In this document: one piece after another, positions 34,348-45,993 of the stretch
Position numbering within the stretch: position 1 is the first letter of the stretch
Layout of the letters: every line of letters starts with the position of its first letter
Source of the DNA: Hydractinia symbiolongicarpus
Taxonomy: Eukaryota; Cnidaria; Hydrozoa; Anthoathecata; Hydractiniidae
DNA: 64,000 nt
NCBI RefSeq assembly: GCF_029227915.1
Contig: NC_079875.1
Coordinates: 9,359,001 to 9,423,000 of the forward strand
Reading direction: 5' to 3'
Made by a program: the position numbers and the translations under genes
Notes under the pieces: model-generated
Told to the model about the DNA's origin: nothing
The model's input: the letters and a program-made list of their open reading frames with translations, nothing else
Database searches by the model: none

Positions 34348-34440
34348 ACTAGTCGTTAGCGCGTGGAAAAATCCACGTGTTCGCCCGTCACAGCTAAGCT
34401 ACCATTTTGCGTGACAGACGGACGGACGGACGGACGGACG
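34348..34440 (+). repeat. family A foldback repeat with GGAC microsatellite
   Basis: It reads ACTAGTCGTTAGCGCGTGG, AAAAATCCACGTGTTCGCCC and CATTTTGCGTGACAGACGG, followed by GGAC repeats. It lacks the TACCGCATTGCGTGCGTC segment, so it has an internal deletion. Both hairpin arms carry matching changes (CGCGTGG/CCACGTG). Confidence 0.8.
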
Positions 34441-35175
34441 CTATTAAGTGCTTTTTAAAATCAGTTTGTCTTTATTTCATGATACCTTGCCTAGCAATCC
34501 AAATAGAATCTGTGTATCTTAAAAATATAATACGTTTAAAAGATAAAAATAACCAGTAATGATAGATTATCTTGTGGGTGGCAGACAGTTTATGAGACGC
34601 CATCACAATCTTTATATGGATTTCAGGACAAAACCAATTTAAGCATTGTGAAGTGGGCTTTTACCTTTATCATGGTTTATTATCAGAGAAGTTCAGCGGT
34701 GAAAGCAATATTTTTTTAAAGAAGCAAACGGTGGTTAGAGCCCACTGTCATTATTCAATTAAATCGCCCGCGGTACATAGCCATGATTCGTTCTTTCGAT
34801 CTGTCACAGAATTGGAGAAGGTGGCCTCTGGATTTAAACATCAAAATATACTTTTCATAGAAGAAGAAGACCATTCCTTAGCGGCGTAAAAGCACTATCC
34901 GCGGCAAAAGGCACACTTCAGCGGAGATGATGGAAGCAAAAAACACGTACCATAAGAAATCTGAATCAATACAAGCACAGATTACCTAGTTTTAAAGACA
35001 AGGTGAGGTCTTTCAGAATACGGTTTGAGGGGAAGATGAATCACTACCTCCATTGCGTAATCCTGTACCTCCTAGGAACCTTTTCGAGAGGCCAACAGTT
35101 CTGGAAAAAATTCTAGGTATTTAATTCAAAAAATCTTTCCCAATTTTTAATAATCTTCTGCTGCTTGTTAAGCTA
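34441..35175. other. unassigned stretch, possibly part of a decayed element
   Basis: A 78-codon frame (34653-34889) has no recognisable domain. It may belong with the frame at 35176. Confidence 0.35.
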
Positions 35176-35505
35176 ATGAGCTTACAAGCTTTTGAGAGAT
35201 TCATCAAAAAGATGCTCAAAAAAGTCAAATTGGCTGAAGCTTTCGAGGTATTTTGTGAAGTGATTGCGTTCAACTGTCCGCAAAACATGGAGCTGACATT
35301 TAACAGGTATCTCGGAAACGACCTTCTGTTTCAGGCGTCCAGCACGCTGAAACCAGAGAGGAAGTGTCCGATACAACTTTATATATTTTACGATTTTAAC
35401 TCGGTCGGCATAAGCGGAACCTTCCAAAACACGCCTGTAATGAAATCTATACGAAGCATTACACCAAGCTTTCACTTTGAGCAATTTAAAAAATCTGTCT
35501 TTTAG
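35176..35505 (+). pseudogene. possible transposon-derived ORF remnant
   Basis: The frame is open for 109 codons and starts with an ATG at 35176. The 'CPIQLYIFYDFNSVG' segment weakly recalls the 'P.QLY.DDFE..NPLG' segment of uncharacterised transposon-associated proteins found in many animal genomes. The resemblance is weak and from memory. The antisense frame 35182-35517 is equally long, so coding status is uncertain. Confidence 0.25.
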
Positions 35506-38188
35506 GTATTCGTGCATGTGTATGTAAAAGTCTTTACCAGTATGTCCCTGTCCAAGAATGTTATTGAGACAAAAATCATTGGATAATTCCTATGATTTTG
35601 GTCTCAATAGAACCCAATGAAACTTTGTCCTGTTTAGGAGAACGATAGTTTATAGCGCATCGCATTAATACGCTCAGTTATATAGCTTTTACCAGATGCG
35701 TCTATCGAAGTCCTAGACCCGTTCTCTTTCGATGACAAAATAGTGAGGACGAAGCGCATGAAATAGAAACAGACATTAAACGTTTGAAAAAGTTTCATCT
35801 GCAAGATAAACGTGAAAGAAGGATATACGATAAAATAATGTAAAGAAAATTAAATCAGTATCTCTCATATGGTTTAAAAATAGACTTAACTGCAAAGGTA
35901 AAAAATGCAAAAGGTAAGTATATTCTTATACTGGTTTTCTCATATCCTACTCATCAGAGTATATATAGTTTCATTTCAGACGAATAGTCTTAAGTTCCAG
36001 GACAAAAACTTGACAATTCAAAAAATTTTACAAGAACGCTCTTAAATTTGCGTTCGACACTGAGTGCCAAAAAAACTGACTTTAAAAATTACCTGCGTAT
36101 GTCTAACATAACTACTTGTAGCAGAAAATAACAGAGCGATTTCTGATAGAAATGGTTCATCTAGGTAGAGAAGTAAATTCGCGGTATATATAGACAAAAA
36201 TACTATCGCATAAAGATACCAAATTTAAATCTTCCTTTTACAGCTAAGCGCCAACAGCCTAAAGACAACATTACTAAAAGACATACTGCAATTATCCCTA
36301 TTGGCCTCAAAATGTTACTTTATAATGAAATGTTCTGTCTGCTTTGCTCTAGAAAGAGTCTTGCAATGATGGTTCTATAGCCTGTTGAAATAGAACAGAA
36401 TCAAATTATCTCGCAATCAGGAATTCCAACCTATGATGTTATCAAACGTGGCAGCTTCCAAATGATGCGGCATTATACTTAGAAAAATTGGACGTTACTG
36501 CAGTGCAATCATATGAAGAGTTTAGTATTGCAGCGTGGAAACTTCTATCCATAATGTAAACGGTGTATACTATAGATAGAGAGGAGAAAATGAAGAATGT
36601 TAGGGTTAGATAGTCTTAGATATCTTCCTTGACTTTAGTTACCTGTGTTTCACTATTAATTTCAAATTTCCAATATAATAGGTAAAAAACTTAAAATAGG
36701 CGTTAGTAATTCCGTGATTACTGTTTAACAAACAATAACAATCAACTAATTACCGATCCTTTTGTTTTTAAATAAAAGAAAATATCAGGCGATGAAGAAG
36801 GGAGTAACACATCTTCTGTATATAACTAACTTTCTCCTTTTAAAGTCCTCGTCCCAATAACTTGTCTGTCTTGGAATAGTCGATATGAAGTACATAGTTT
36901 TAAACAACTGTCACTCATCGAATGACCAAATGTTTATAAAGTTGCTTATTGATGCAACTTTCTTTAGCGAACAGTTTTAAAATATGTGAAAAATGTACGT
37001 TAATATTATAGAGAAAAAAGGCCGGTTTCATTTTCTCACTGTTCCACTGTGACAATTTTCTCCATTTTCTTGGTATGTCTAAATAAATTTGATTTTATAA
37101 TTTCTACAGCATTTGTTGCTTGCAGTTGAGTTTTAACACATTGAAAGCGTTTAAAGGGCACTTTACGACTGCTTTTGGTTTTTCGTTTTTTTCTGTCATC
37201 CTCGTAACATATATATATTAGAAGTGTTTAATTCAATATGTAGAATTTTTAAGAATCAATAATGAATCTCAATTTTTCTTAATTATATTATTAAGGCACT
37301 TTCCTTTTTTATCTTACGGAATGTTGTTGCGATTATTAGCATTTTAATTAGCATTTTAATAACTCCTTATGCAGCTGATTAACAGACAGTTGAACGTCAG
37401 GGAAATTGCAATATATTTTTTTTCATACCCTCCTTAAGTCTTATCAATATAAAGTTAAAATAAAATACCTTAAAACGTCCTGCAGCTTTGTTTCGTGTTT
37501 GTCATGATTCATGTTCATCTCCTTTTTAAAACCTGTTTAGCAAACTCACTGTCTAATCCTTATGACATAACTGAAAACGTTTACAGACTAAAATGAATCG
37601 AATTTTTATATGCCATAACGTGTAATGTTAACACTTTTGACTAACCATTGTTAAATTGAAAATACATATTTGTAGAATTGAATGAATGAAATATACTCAC
37701 TTTTAAAGGAATTTTTTCTGTGAGATTCGACATCTCAGTTGGCAATGTAACATGTTCCTTTTTTTCATTTGTAATCATTTCAGCGGAAAGAAGGGGACAC
37801 ACATTCATCAACTGTTTATATTATTTACCAATTAGAGATCTAAAAATCATGCTCTTATCTGCCTTTCTTATGTGATACCAAGTTGTGTTTTGTGCAAGTT
37901 GGTTAATTAAAGTGAGGTCTCGACAGCCCGAGCCAGCTTTTGCCGGGCTTATTCTTTTATGTGATAGCCCCTTGAGACATAATTGGCAATTTCAGCAAAC
38001 CTTTAAGGAAAAAATTCTCTATACCATAATTTGTCTGCACAAGGTGCTTTTGTTGCTGGTAATGTCAATTAGTACTTGTTAGATAAAGTACTTTTACACT
38101 ATGGAACATACTACTTTTTGCTTCTACCTACAAAATAAATATATTTGAAGTCTTTTTACATTTAGTTGCAGACAAAACAATCGGAAAC
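35506..38188. other. intergenic with a dispersed repeat at 37867-37950
   Basis: No gene is supported. The segment TATGTGATACCAAGTTGTGT … AGCCCGAGCCAGCTTTTGCC matches the repeat near 28935. No other structure was seen. Confidence 0.5.
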
Positions 38189-38359
38189 ATGCATTGCTTT
38201 TTGATTATTACTATTATCTTAACATCCTGTTGGAACGTCAGAGAGCACGTGCTACAAACTGATAAAGACAACAATCAATATCCTACAGAAACTTTAGGTA
38301 GTAAATTGTGTAGTGCATGTATTGAAAAAATGATCGCCAAATATCAAAGACAGATATAA
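38189..38359 (+). CDS. candidate small secreted peptide (56 aa)
   Basis: The ATG at 38189 is followed by a short hydrophobic segment (CFLIITIILTSCW) that would serve as a signal peptide. Then comes a polar, acidic linker, and near the C-terminus LCSACIEKMIAKYQ with a CxxC pair, before a TAA stop at 38357. The CSAC…KM pattern faintly resembles the start of a saposin-B domain, but the remaining cysteines are missing. A possible donor (TTTAG|GTAGTA) lies before GSKLC, so a longer spliced product cannot be excluded. No homologue is recognised, and the ORF could be fortuitous. Confidence 0.35.
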   Translation: MHCFLIITIILTSCWNVREHVLQTDKDNNQYPTETLGSKLCSACIEKMIAKYQRQI

Positions 38360-40997
38360 AACAAAAGCATTCTTGGTTTGTAGTACGTTAAGTAATAAAT
38401 CATTTGTTGGAGAGAGGCATGTGCAATTAAACTTTGTGAATAAGACCTTGAAAATTGTGCAAAATTAAGAAAACAAAATTTTCATTTAGTAAGCTCAAAT
38501 AGGAATTGTTTTGCGTAAATTTTATTCAATTCAAATGATTAAAAAAAGAGAAAGGTATAATTCGAAATAAAAAAATGTGAATGCGAACTTTAAGTTTTTC
38601 GCAACATTTCGCAAACATTAATTCCAAAATCGTTTCTTTTTCATTCATTTCTTACCTTAAGTTATATTCTTGTTTTGTTATTCTAGATTTTCGTGTTAAA
38701 TGTAGATATAATAAAGACATTGATCCTAAAAACTTCGATCCAAAACCACGATATTTACAAAAGAGTTAACCAAACAAAAAAAAATTAAGTTTGACTTTTA
38801 GATATTTAATTACACGATCTCAAAATGATAACAAAGATACATATTTTGAATATTCATTGCAAGCTGAGGTGCTTGTTTCGAGACATCTTCTACAGGATCT
38901 TAAGTACATCGTTCTATAAAAACATTTCTGCCTTCACTTCTTTACACTTATAATCTAATTATTCTAGGCTAACTAATACACGTTAATTTTAGATACTTTC
39001 TAAAAAACATGCTTTTTTCTTAAGATAAGAGATCTCAAATAAACAAAACTTTAGCATAGAAATGAAACAAAAGAATAATTGTGGAAATTAAAACATTCCG
39101 CGTTTTTTACAAAAATCTTGCTTAAAATTATGTCAGAAATAAAAAGCCTATAACTTGTGCAAACATCAATGGGTTGACTTGAAATTATCAGAGACGTTTT
39201 CTTGAACATTAACTGTGCCATGGTTATAACGGAGTTACAACGACGCACGTATTTCTTATGTTTTAAGCATTTTTTTGCAACAAATATTTTTGATGTAGTC
39301 CCCTTTCTCTAAAGAATACAGAAGTTTTTTCGTGCTTTTAATGTTCACATATATCCTCTAAAGATGATTGGCTAATAAAATTCAGAAGCCAGTTAGACCC
39401 CAGCCCTCAGGGAATAGTATTTGAATAGCTTTTAAAAAACGTAAACAAACGCAAGTATGCCCCAAATCTGTGCATGTCCAAGCAACTTTCAATCTCGCAT
39501 AGTTTCAAAGGACACTGCTTTCGATGGAAATTTGAACGGACTTTAAAAAAAACTATTCGTGAGTTGCATCATCTCCTGTTCTTTTATACCTCCATGGTTC
39601 ATTCCAATTTAGTTAATTAGTTAATTTTTTTTTTTGCCATCCTTGGCTACTTAGTAGGAATTTTAATTTTTTGTATTATGAAGGTCACTACGTTACGGCA
39701 AATAAAACTTTAATCTTTTTTATCAAGCGCAATCATTTCTTTAATAAAGCCCCTTTTTACAAGAAAACGTTTTGACTTTTAAGATTTTGGGTGAATAAAC
39801 TAATCTTCTGTTGTGTTGTTGTTTTTTTTAGCACAAAAATCAAGTCCTAGTTGATCTTAATTTACTTTTTATCGATAGATACAGTTGACATTTAATAGAA
39901 GTAGTTTTAGTAACGTAATTTGTTATGCATTAATGTTGACAAGGATGAAATTGCATGTAATTACAATTATAATTCGACTATCTTTTTGTAATTATTTTTA
40001 AACATTCCCTTATTAATTGGTTAATTTAAATAAATTGTTGATCCCTTACTCATACAATACAAGTATATTGTTCAGCTTAGAGGGGAATATCCGACTGTGA
40101 ATATGTCGTTTCTTTAATTGACCTAAATCCTCCCTAAAAACCTACTACTAAAGCAAAATTGACTTCATGTTTATATGCGACATTATATTCAGGAAGTTTG
40201 CTTGTAAAAACGTGCAACATTGCTTAGAAAATCAATTAAAAACTATATCATGAAATAATAGGAATCCAGGTATTGCAAATGCTTCCCACGTTCACCTTTT
40301 GGGAACATGATTCTCTGCATCCGTGCATTGCTGTAATGATCCATAATAAAGGTTCCATAATAAAGGTTATAAGCCTTTTTGATTGTGATGAAACTTAAAA
40401 ATCTACTTCTCAATTGTCAAAAAAATGTCTAGATTAGAGATATACAAAAATTAAAACTTTTTAAAATGAATCTTTATAACTATTACAGGCATCGCACGAG
40501 AAACAACAAGACAAAGCAGTTTTAAGCAAACAGCACGAAGTATTTTTATTGCATTGTTTGTAAAATCCCTCCAAATTACTATAACGTGATCTATTATAAC
40601 GTGATCTCGAATGCGTAAACGAAAGAATAGGAAGTGTAAGCCCATAATAACAAATGCTGGGGAAACTTTTGGCTTTCAGATTGACGGGGGTAAAGCTTTT
40701 TACCGGAACTGTATTTTAATTTATTTGTATACTTTCATATTAGTTAAAGTACGAATTTGTTTCGTTGTTTGGCTAACCAACAATTTAAAAAATATATCTT
40801 TAAAATAACTATGTATTTTTTTTAACTCCCTAACACAGACGATATAAAATTTAAATGATGCTGACAACCCCCTGATTCTATGTTTTCTGCTTCATTAAGA
40901 AATTAATTATAAATGAAGCACATTTACAGTGATCACAAAAAAATTTACATAAGTGCATGAAGGTGAATAATACAACATTAATTTGTTAAAAAACAAA
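38360..40997. other. intergenic, no gene seen
   Basis: AT-rich. Includes the 5' flank of the claudin-like gene. A short ATG frame at about 39457 opens MPQICACPSNF but stops after 29 codons. No repeats stand out. Confidence 0.45.
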
Positions 40998-43768
40998 ATG
41001 GCTAAATTCAACTTGATTTCTTTCCTTGGGGCAACTGTATTGGGTATATCTGCAGTTTTTTTTATTGTTGCTGTTTCTACAAGATATTGGATAATAGGCG
41101 ATACTCAAATAGACATGGAGAAATTTGTTGATGCATATATAGAAAAGAGAATTTTGATGGAAGCAAATCTAACTACAACTATGACAATTACAACGCCCGG
41201 AACTATAACGCCCGAAATAAAAACGGTAGACGCTACCACCGCCGAGGCTACAGCCACTGAAGCTACCACTACCAAGGCTACAAGCACTGAAGCTACCACC
41301 ACTGAAGCTGCCACTACTGAAACTACAACAATCGAAGCTACCACCACCGAGATTACAAGCACTGAAGCTACCACCACCGAAGCTGCCAATGCTGAAACTA
41401 CAACCTCTGAATCCATGACTAGCTCAAGCACAAGCACTGAAGCTCCAACTACAACGTACACAACAGCCATTCTTGAGAAAGTTACCAATCAATCCTTCAT
41501 GGGTAACTACAGCGTATTTAATTATTCTGGTATTACCATGAAAACAAATTCATACTTTGGTTTAAAATCTCTTCTATTGGAGTTTGAATTAAATGTGCAA
41601 CCGGAATATGCATTTGATTTTTCTTACGATGATTATGATGATATGACCACGACAATGTCGCAATATTCAGATTTCAAGGATCTAAAGAAAGGTAAGCTTA
41701 TGTATTTCTTTATACATGATTTGGAAAAACTAAAGTTCTTTCTTTTATTTAATTTTAACACGCTATAATACCGTAACGGCAGTTAGAGACCTGATCAAGC
41801 CATGTAAAATGAATGTAAAATAATAAAAAAGAAATGTTACTCCTTTAACAAAATTGCTACAAATATACGTTATTTCTTTTAGATCTTGGAGGAATGTATG
41901 GCTGTTTGACTTCAGCTGCCGTCTTTACTGCTTTTGCAGCATTTCTGTGGTTCTTCAAAGTATGCATTGAAACAAAATGGACGAAGATACTGCTTTTCAA
42001 CATCGTCATCGTCTGTTTATTGGCAGGTATGGTTTCATGCATAGCACAATCTAGGATCTATACTACATTAAAATGCGATGCATGCTTTTTTGTTTTAGAA
42101 TGCCCAAAAATCTATAAGTAAAACTAATATGGGATTATATATAAAGATAAGGGTCGCAGCGTTCTTATGTCAGAAGCAGGGAAGATTAGATTTAAAGATT
42201 AGATTTTAAAATTTAAAAGTGGTACCTAATGTAAAAAACAACAACAACGAAGGAGATAAATCAATACATTGGCAATTAGCTACACACAAAAAAAGAGATT
42301 AAGCGTATGAATAATCATGAAGGTAGAATTAAAGAAGGAAATTGACCCCTTCTAAATCTGGATCAGAACTCTGATCAAATTGCTATTGGTTCGACCTTGG
42401 ATTTCCATGCTCGATGTCATTTCACGGCTTTTGTACAAAAAAAATTCCGTATTTCTTGTTTATATGTAAAAAAAAATCTAACCAAAGCACGACTATTCTA
42501 GAACTGTCGCATTGTTTTCCCTCTCAGGGGGAGAGTGATTTGTCATAACAATTTTTAATTATCTGCGTAATTTATAAAATCAGATTTTTTAACCAGTTTT
42601 TTAACCTTCTATATAAAGCAAAATATGCTCAAAGATTTACAAAATGTAGCATGATGAAACTGTGAGTATGATTGAGTAAAAAATGCAAAAAAAGAGCTAA
42701 CTATTTAATGTTTAAAGTTCCTAAATAGAACCAAAAGTTATTAAAAATTTCTGAGACCTATTTCTAGTATGTTTTCCTGCTGTGTGTGACAGCAGGAAAA
42801 CATACTAAAAAACATAATAGGCAAATCAGCCATTTTAAAATAAAATATTGTCCAATGCTTATAAGCATATCAATTATTTCTCGAACAATGAAATTTGCTG
42901 TAACTGACACGGGTTAGAATTTAAAAAGACAACATGAATGAAGGTTTGCAACTAATCGCATTACGGATGATTTGAATAAAAACAAAATAGTTCATTCTCC
43001 TTCTTTATTTCTACCTCGATGTATTAATGTACTCATTATGATGTAGCATAACATGGGGTATACCTGCGATAAATGAACAGTAAGAATTAAATTAATACCT
43101 GAATTATCTTGTTAGTTAGGTAGCCAGATATACTCACATGGGTATATGTGTTTATATTACTTTAGGATGTTACCTTTTTACACCAAAATCATGCAGCATA
43201 TAAATATAATTCACTTACAAGTAAATAACAGGTTTTATAGGCAATTAACTATTATTTTTCTCGTAAATACAACTAGCATTAACGGACTTTTTAACCAGGG
43301 GGAATTCCTAGAAAATTTGAAGTCGTTGTTGTTGTGGTAACACGTATAGTGCACGAATATTATAGCATACGAATTTTGTGAACATTCCCTGGAAAAAGCG
43401 GCTAAATCATTTTTTATTTTTTTTTGCTTAGTCCTTTATATAATCTTATGTTACCTTTAATAAATGATATATTAAAAAGTTTATATGTTAAAGAAAATAC
43501 ATTTTTTCTTTTAGTTATTTTTGCTGTTATTGGATTGTCTTTATTACCTCGAACTCTCTCAACAGTTAAAACATTGAGCGGTACAATGTATGAAGATGCA
43601 ATGAAAAAATCCGTATTCCATGGTAATCCATTCGAGGATGCAAAATTCTCTTATTCGATAGATTATTCTTTCTACCTCGGGATTGTTGGAGTTGTTCTGC
43701 TGGCTATTGGTGCAATTGTGAGCGTTGTCGATTTGCTCTTATACGTGCCAGAACATAAAAAACAATGA
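40998..43768 (+). CDS. claudin/PMP22-like four-TM protein with mucin-like first extracellular loop
   Basis: Spliced model join(40998..41691, 41883..42026, 43515..43768), 363 aa. Donors AAAG|GTAAGC and GCAG|GTATGG pair in phase with acceptors TTTCTTTTAG and TTTTTTCTTTTAG. TM1 covers about residues 6-28 and is followed by YW. The first loop has ~90 Thr/Glu/Ala-rich residues (about 58-156; TTTEA, STEA and TTTKA units), then several N-glycosylation sites (NQS, NYS) and an acidic stretch. A GGMYGC segment precedes TM2 (about 239-259), in the position of the claudin GLWxxC. TM3 (about 268-292) is split by intron 2, and TM4 (about 333-356) precedes a short basic tail. The topology fits claudin/PMP22-type junction or surface proteins. 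The mucin-like insertion is unusual and suggests heavy O-glycosylation. Family assignment rests on topology and is not secure. Confidence 0.72.
42765..42807. repeat. 19-bp perfect hairpin in intron 2 of the claudin-like gene
   Basis: TAGTATGTTTTCCTGCTGT, loop GTGTG, ACAGCAGGAAAACATACTA. All 19 pairs are Watson-Crick, which is longer than expected by chance. It could be a tiny foldback element or a structured intronic RNA. Confidence 0.9.
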
Positions 43769-44234
43769 AACGGTTTCATTCATAATAATTTTTTTAAATT
43801 CAAGTTCTTAATGCAAGACATTTAGGCTATATAAAATGTTTTGTTGTAATTGTAAAATATAAAGCACAAATGTTTATGATGATTTTACGTTAAATACATC
43901 TTTAACGAATCGCAATTTTTATTAAAAAAAAAATATATTAAAAGGTCTCACAAAAGCTTCATCAACGCTGTTTAAATTCAACTATTAATTGAACAAAAAC
44001 GTGCAACAAAATATAGTTTCTAACAAGGTTACTATTTCACAACTGCCGTTTTATTACGTTGTCATTCCATAGAAATATAAACATACCGTGTAACTGTGTA
44101 ATGAAGTTTAAAAATGCTACGATAAAATTGGTTAGATTATTGTGATTATGCTGTATGCAGCACCTGTAGTTAAATATACTCATAATCGTTGCTTTCTTGT
44201 TTGTTTGATCGAAATTACTGTTACAATTGAGCAG
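43769..44234. other. 3' flank of the claudin-like gene, no gene seen
   Basis: Likely 3' UTR followed by intergenic sequence; an ATATAAAGC stretch near 43858 was not taken as a reliable poly(A) signal. Confidence 0.4.
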
Positions 44235-45830
44235 CTAGTCAACGATACTGCGAAGATACTTATACTCTGCAACGTTGTTAATTAATTGTCCACGATAAAA
44301 GACATCTAGTTGTTCCGCAGTATCTGCTAAACGCTTTCCAAAACTAAACATTATCGCCTCTGTTTTTCCTTTCTTAACGTTAACGATAAGCTTTTTACAA
44401 TTAAAATAACGTGCAATCCTCACTAGATCTTCACCCAGAAATTGCTCAAGTTGTTCCTTCACTTTGTTAGCAACATATATTACAGTATCATCGGCATACA
44501 CAACTGTTCTGCAGTATTAGAGACACTCAGGAAAGTCAATAAAAAACAGAACAAATAATAGTGGTCCCAGAATGGAACCCTGTGATATACCTGACGATAG
44601 TGGTTGAATTATTGAGGAATGTCTTTCCAGGAGTACCAATTGTTGACGAGAAAATAGATAGCTCTTAATCCATTCGTGCTCCACGCAACCGATACAATAT
44701 TCATGTAATTTGTTGAGCAGAAACCCATGCCCAACCGTGTCAAAAGCTTTAGTAAGATATATAAACACGGCAGCCACCATTTCTCCTTTGTCTATATTTG
44801 TTCTGATGTTATCACGAAGTAAGTTTAACGCTAATTCTGTTGATCTATTGTTCCTATATTTGAACTGCCAACTGTTTAATACATTGTTACCTTCAAGATA
44901 AGACGATCGCTGTGTATGTATAGCACTTTCTAAGATCTTTGAAAATTTTGGTAGGATCGAGATAGGCCTATAATTTTCAGGTTTCTTGACATCTCCAGAT
45001 TTAAAAATCGAAATAATCCTTGCACTCTTTCCATTCAGATGGTACTGTACCACTTCTTAAAGATAAGTGTATTATATACGTGAACGGATTTAATATCTCC
45101 TTGCTACAGTCTTTTTATCATTCCGGATGGTAACTTATCTGATCCAGTACCTTTTTTCCTTTTTGAACGATTTTAACTGTTTTTCAACAAAGGTCTTAGA
45201 CACATTTGTGAAAGAGAAAATTTGAGTCGTTTGTATAGCTTTTCTTTTGTAATATCTCCATACGTAATTCGAGAACGAAATAACTTTAGAATTTAGCTCG
45301 CTAACAACGTTACTGAAGTATTTCGAAAATTGGTTTGCTAGAGTTTTATTATTAGATTTAGTCGAAGATCCCATAGACAGTTTTGACTTAGAAGGAAATA
45401 CCGCTTTAGCAGCATCCGAAAATGTTCTTGGGTTAGACTTGTTTTCGTGAATAAGGTTTAGATTATACTTCTGTTTTTATTCCCTCACTTTCCCATTACA
45501 TTTATCGCGTGCATGTCGATATTCCTCCCAGTCTTCTTCACTTTTAGTTTTACTGCAACGGGGTTTCCTCTCACTGTTTTTATTTTGAAAGGTGCGCTTA
45601 CATCACAAGTGTGTATGAGCGATTGTGTAACGGCATTAAATTCATATAATCTATCCCAATTATGTTTCTAACACATTCCTTAAATTTCTCAGGCTCATAA
45701 TCTTTGTAATCTCTGCGTAGTAATGTCTTTGATTCGTATTTGAAGTTATTAATTTTTCTCACACACACAATAAGTTTGTGGTCCCTCAAGGAAAGTTGAT
45801 GAACAATAACTTTTTATAAAGCTGCTGGAT
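44235..45830 (-). mobile_element. degenerate non-LTR retrotransposon (CR1/Jockey-like reverse transcriptase)
   Basis: Minus-strand segments in order: an endonuclease-end fragment (45598-45789, RDHKLIV…), a linker fragment (45135-45374), RT core (44517-45053) and RT palm with YADD (44235-44501). Recognisable RT motifs are NYRPISILPKFSKILE, the NRSTELAL block, SGISQGSILGPLLF (SQG in place of PQG) and MYADDTVIY. In motif A the catalytic Asp is replaced (FIYLTKAFDTV, where FxDLxKAFD is expected). Several frameshifts and stops separate the pieces, and both ends are truncated. It is an inactive relic. The clade assignment is approximate. Confidence 0.9.
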
Positions 45831-45867
45831 TGTTAATAATCCGCTGCTGATTTCTCCTTATATTTAG

Positions 45868-45993
45868 CGAGAACTCGTCCCTGCACTAGCGGGGCTTCGA
45901 CGGGTTGTTCGTCCCTGCGATAGGGGGCTGGTATTTCGTGTGCGGTCAACACGGTTACAAACAGACAGACGACAGTCATTATTAAAGAGAATT
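45868..45993 (+). repeat. family A-related repeat
   Basis: Two 'TCGTCCCTGC' words and a GACGGGTTGTTCG segment precede GTTACAAACAGACAGACGAC and ATTATTAAAGAGA, the family A 3' signature. The 5' part differs from other copies, so this is a subfamily or a chimera. It abuts the broken 5' end of the LINE. Confidence 0.55.

Noticed and set aside
35182-35517. 111-codon minus-strand ATG frame
   Set aside because: It overlaps the plus-strand frame of similar length, neither has a firm domain, and no splice or promoter support was seen.
39457-39546. Short MPQICACPSNF frame as a THAP-like zinc finger start
   Set aside because: Only 29 codons, the C2CH spacing does not fit, and no downstream exon was seen.
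41105-41488. Val/Ala-rich 127-codon antisense frame
   Set aside because: It is the shadow of the Thr/Glu/Ala tract in the claudin-like exon 1, which has matched splice sites and transmembrane context.
43432-43514. Earlier acceptor (TTGCTTAG at 43431) for the last exon of the claudin-like gene
   Set aside because: It breaks phase with exon 2; the acceptor at 43513-43514 restores the frame and a continuous TM3.
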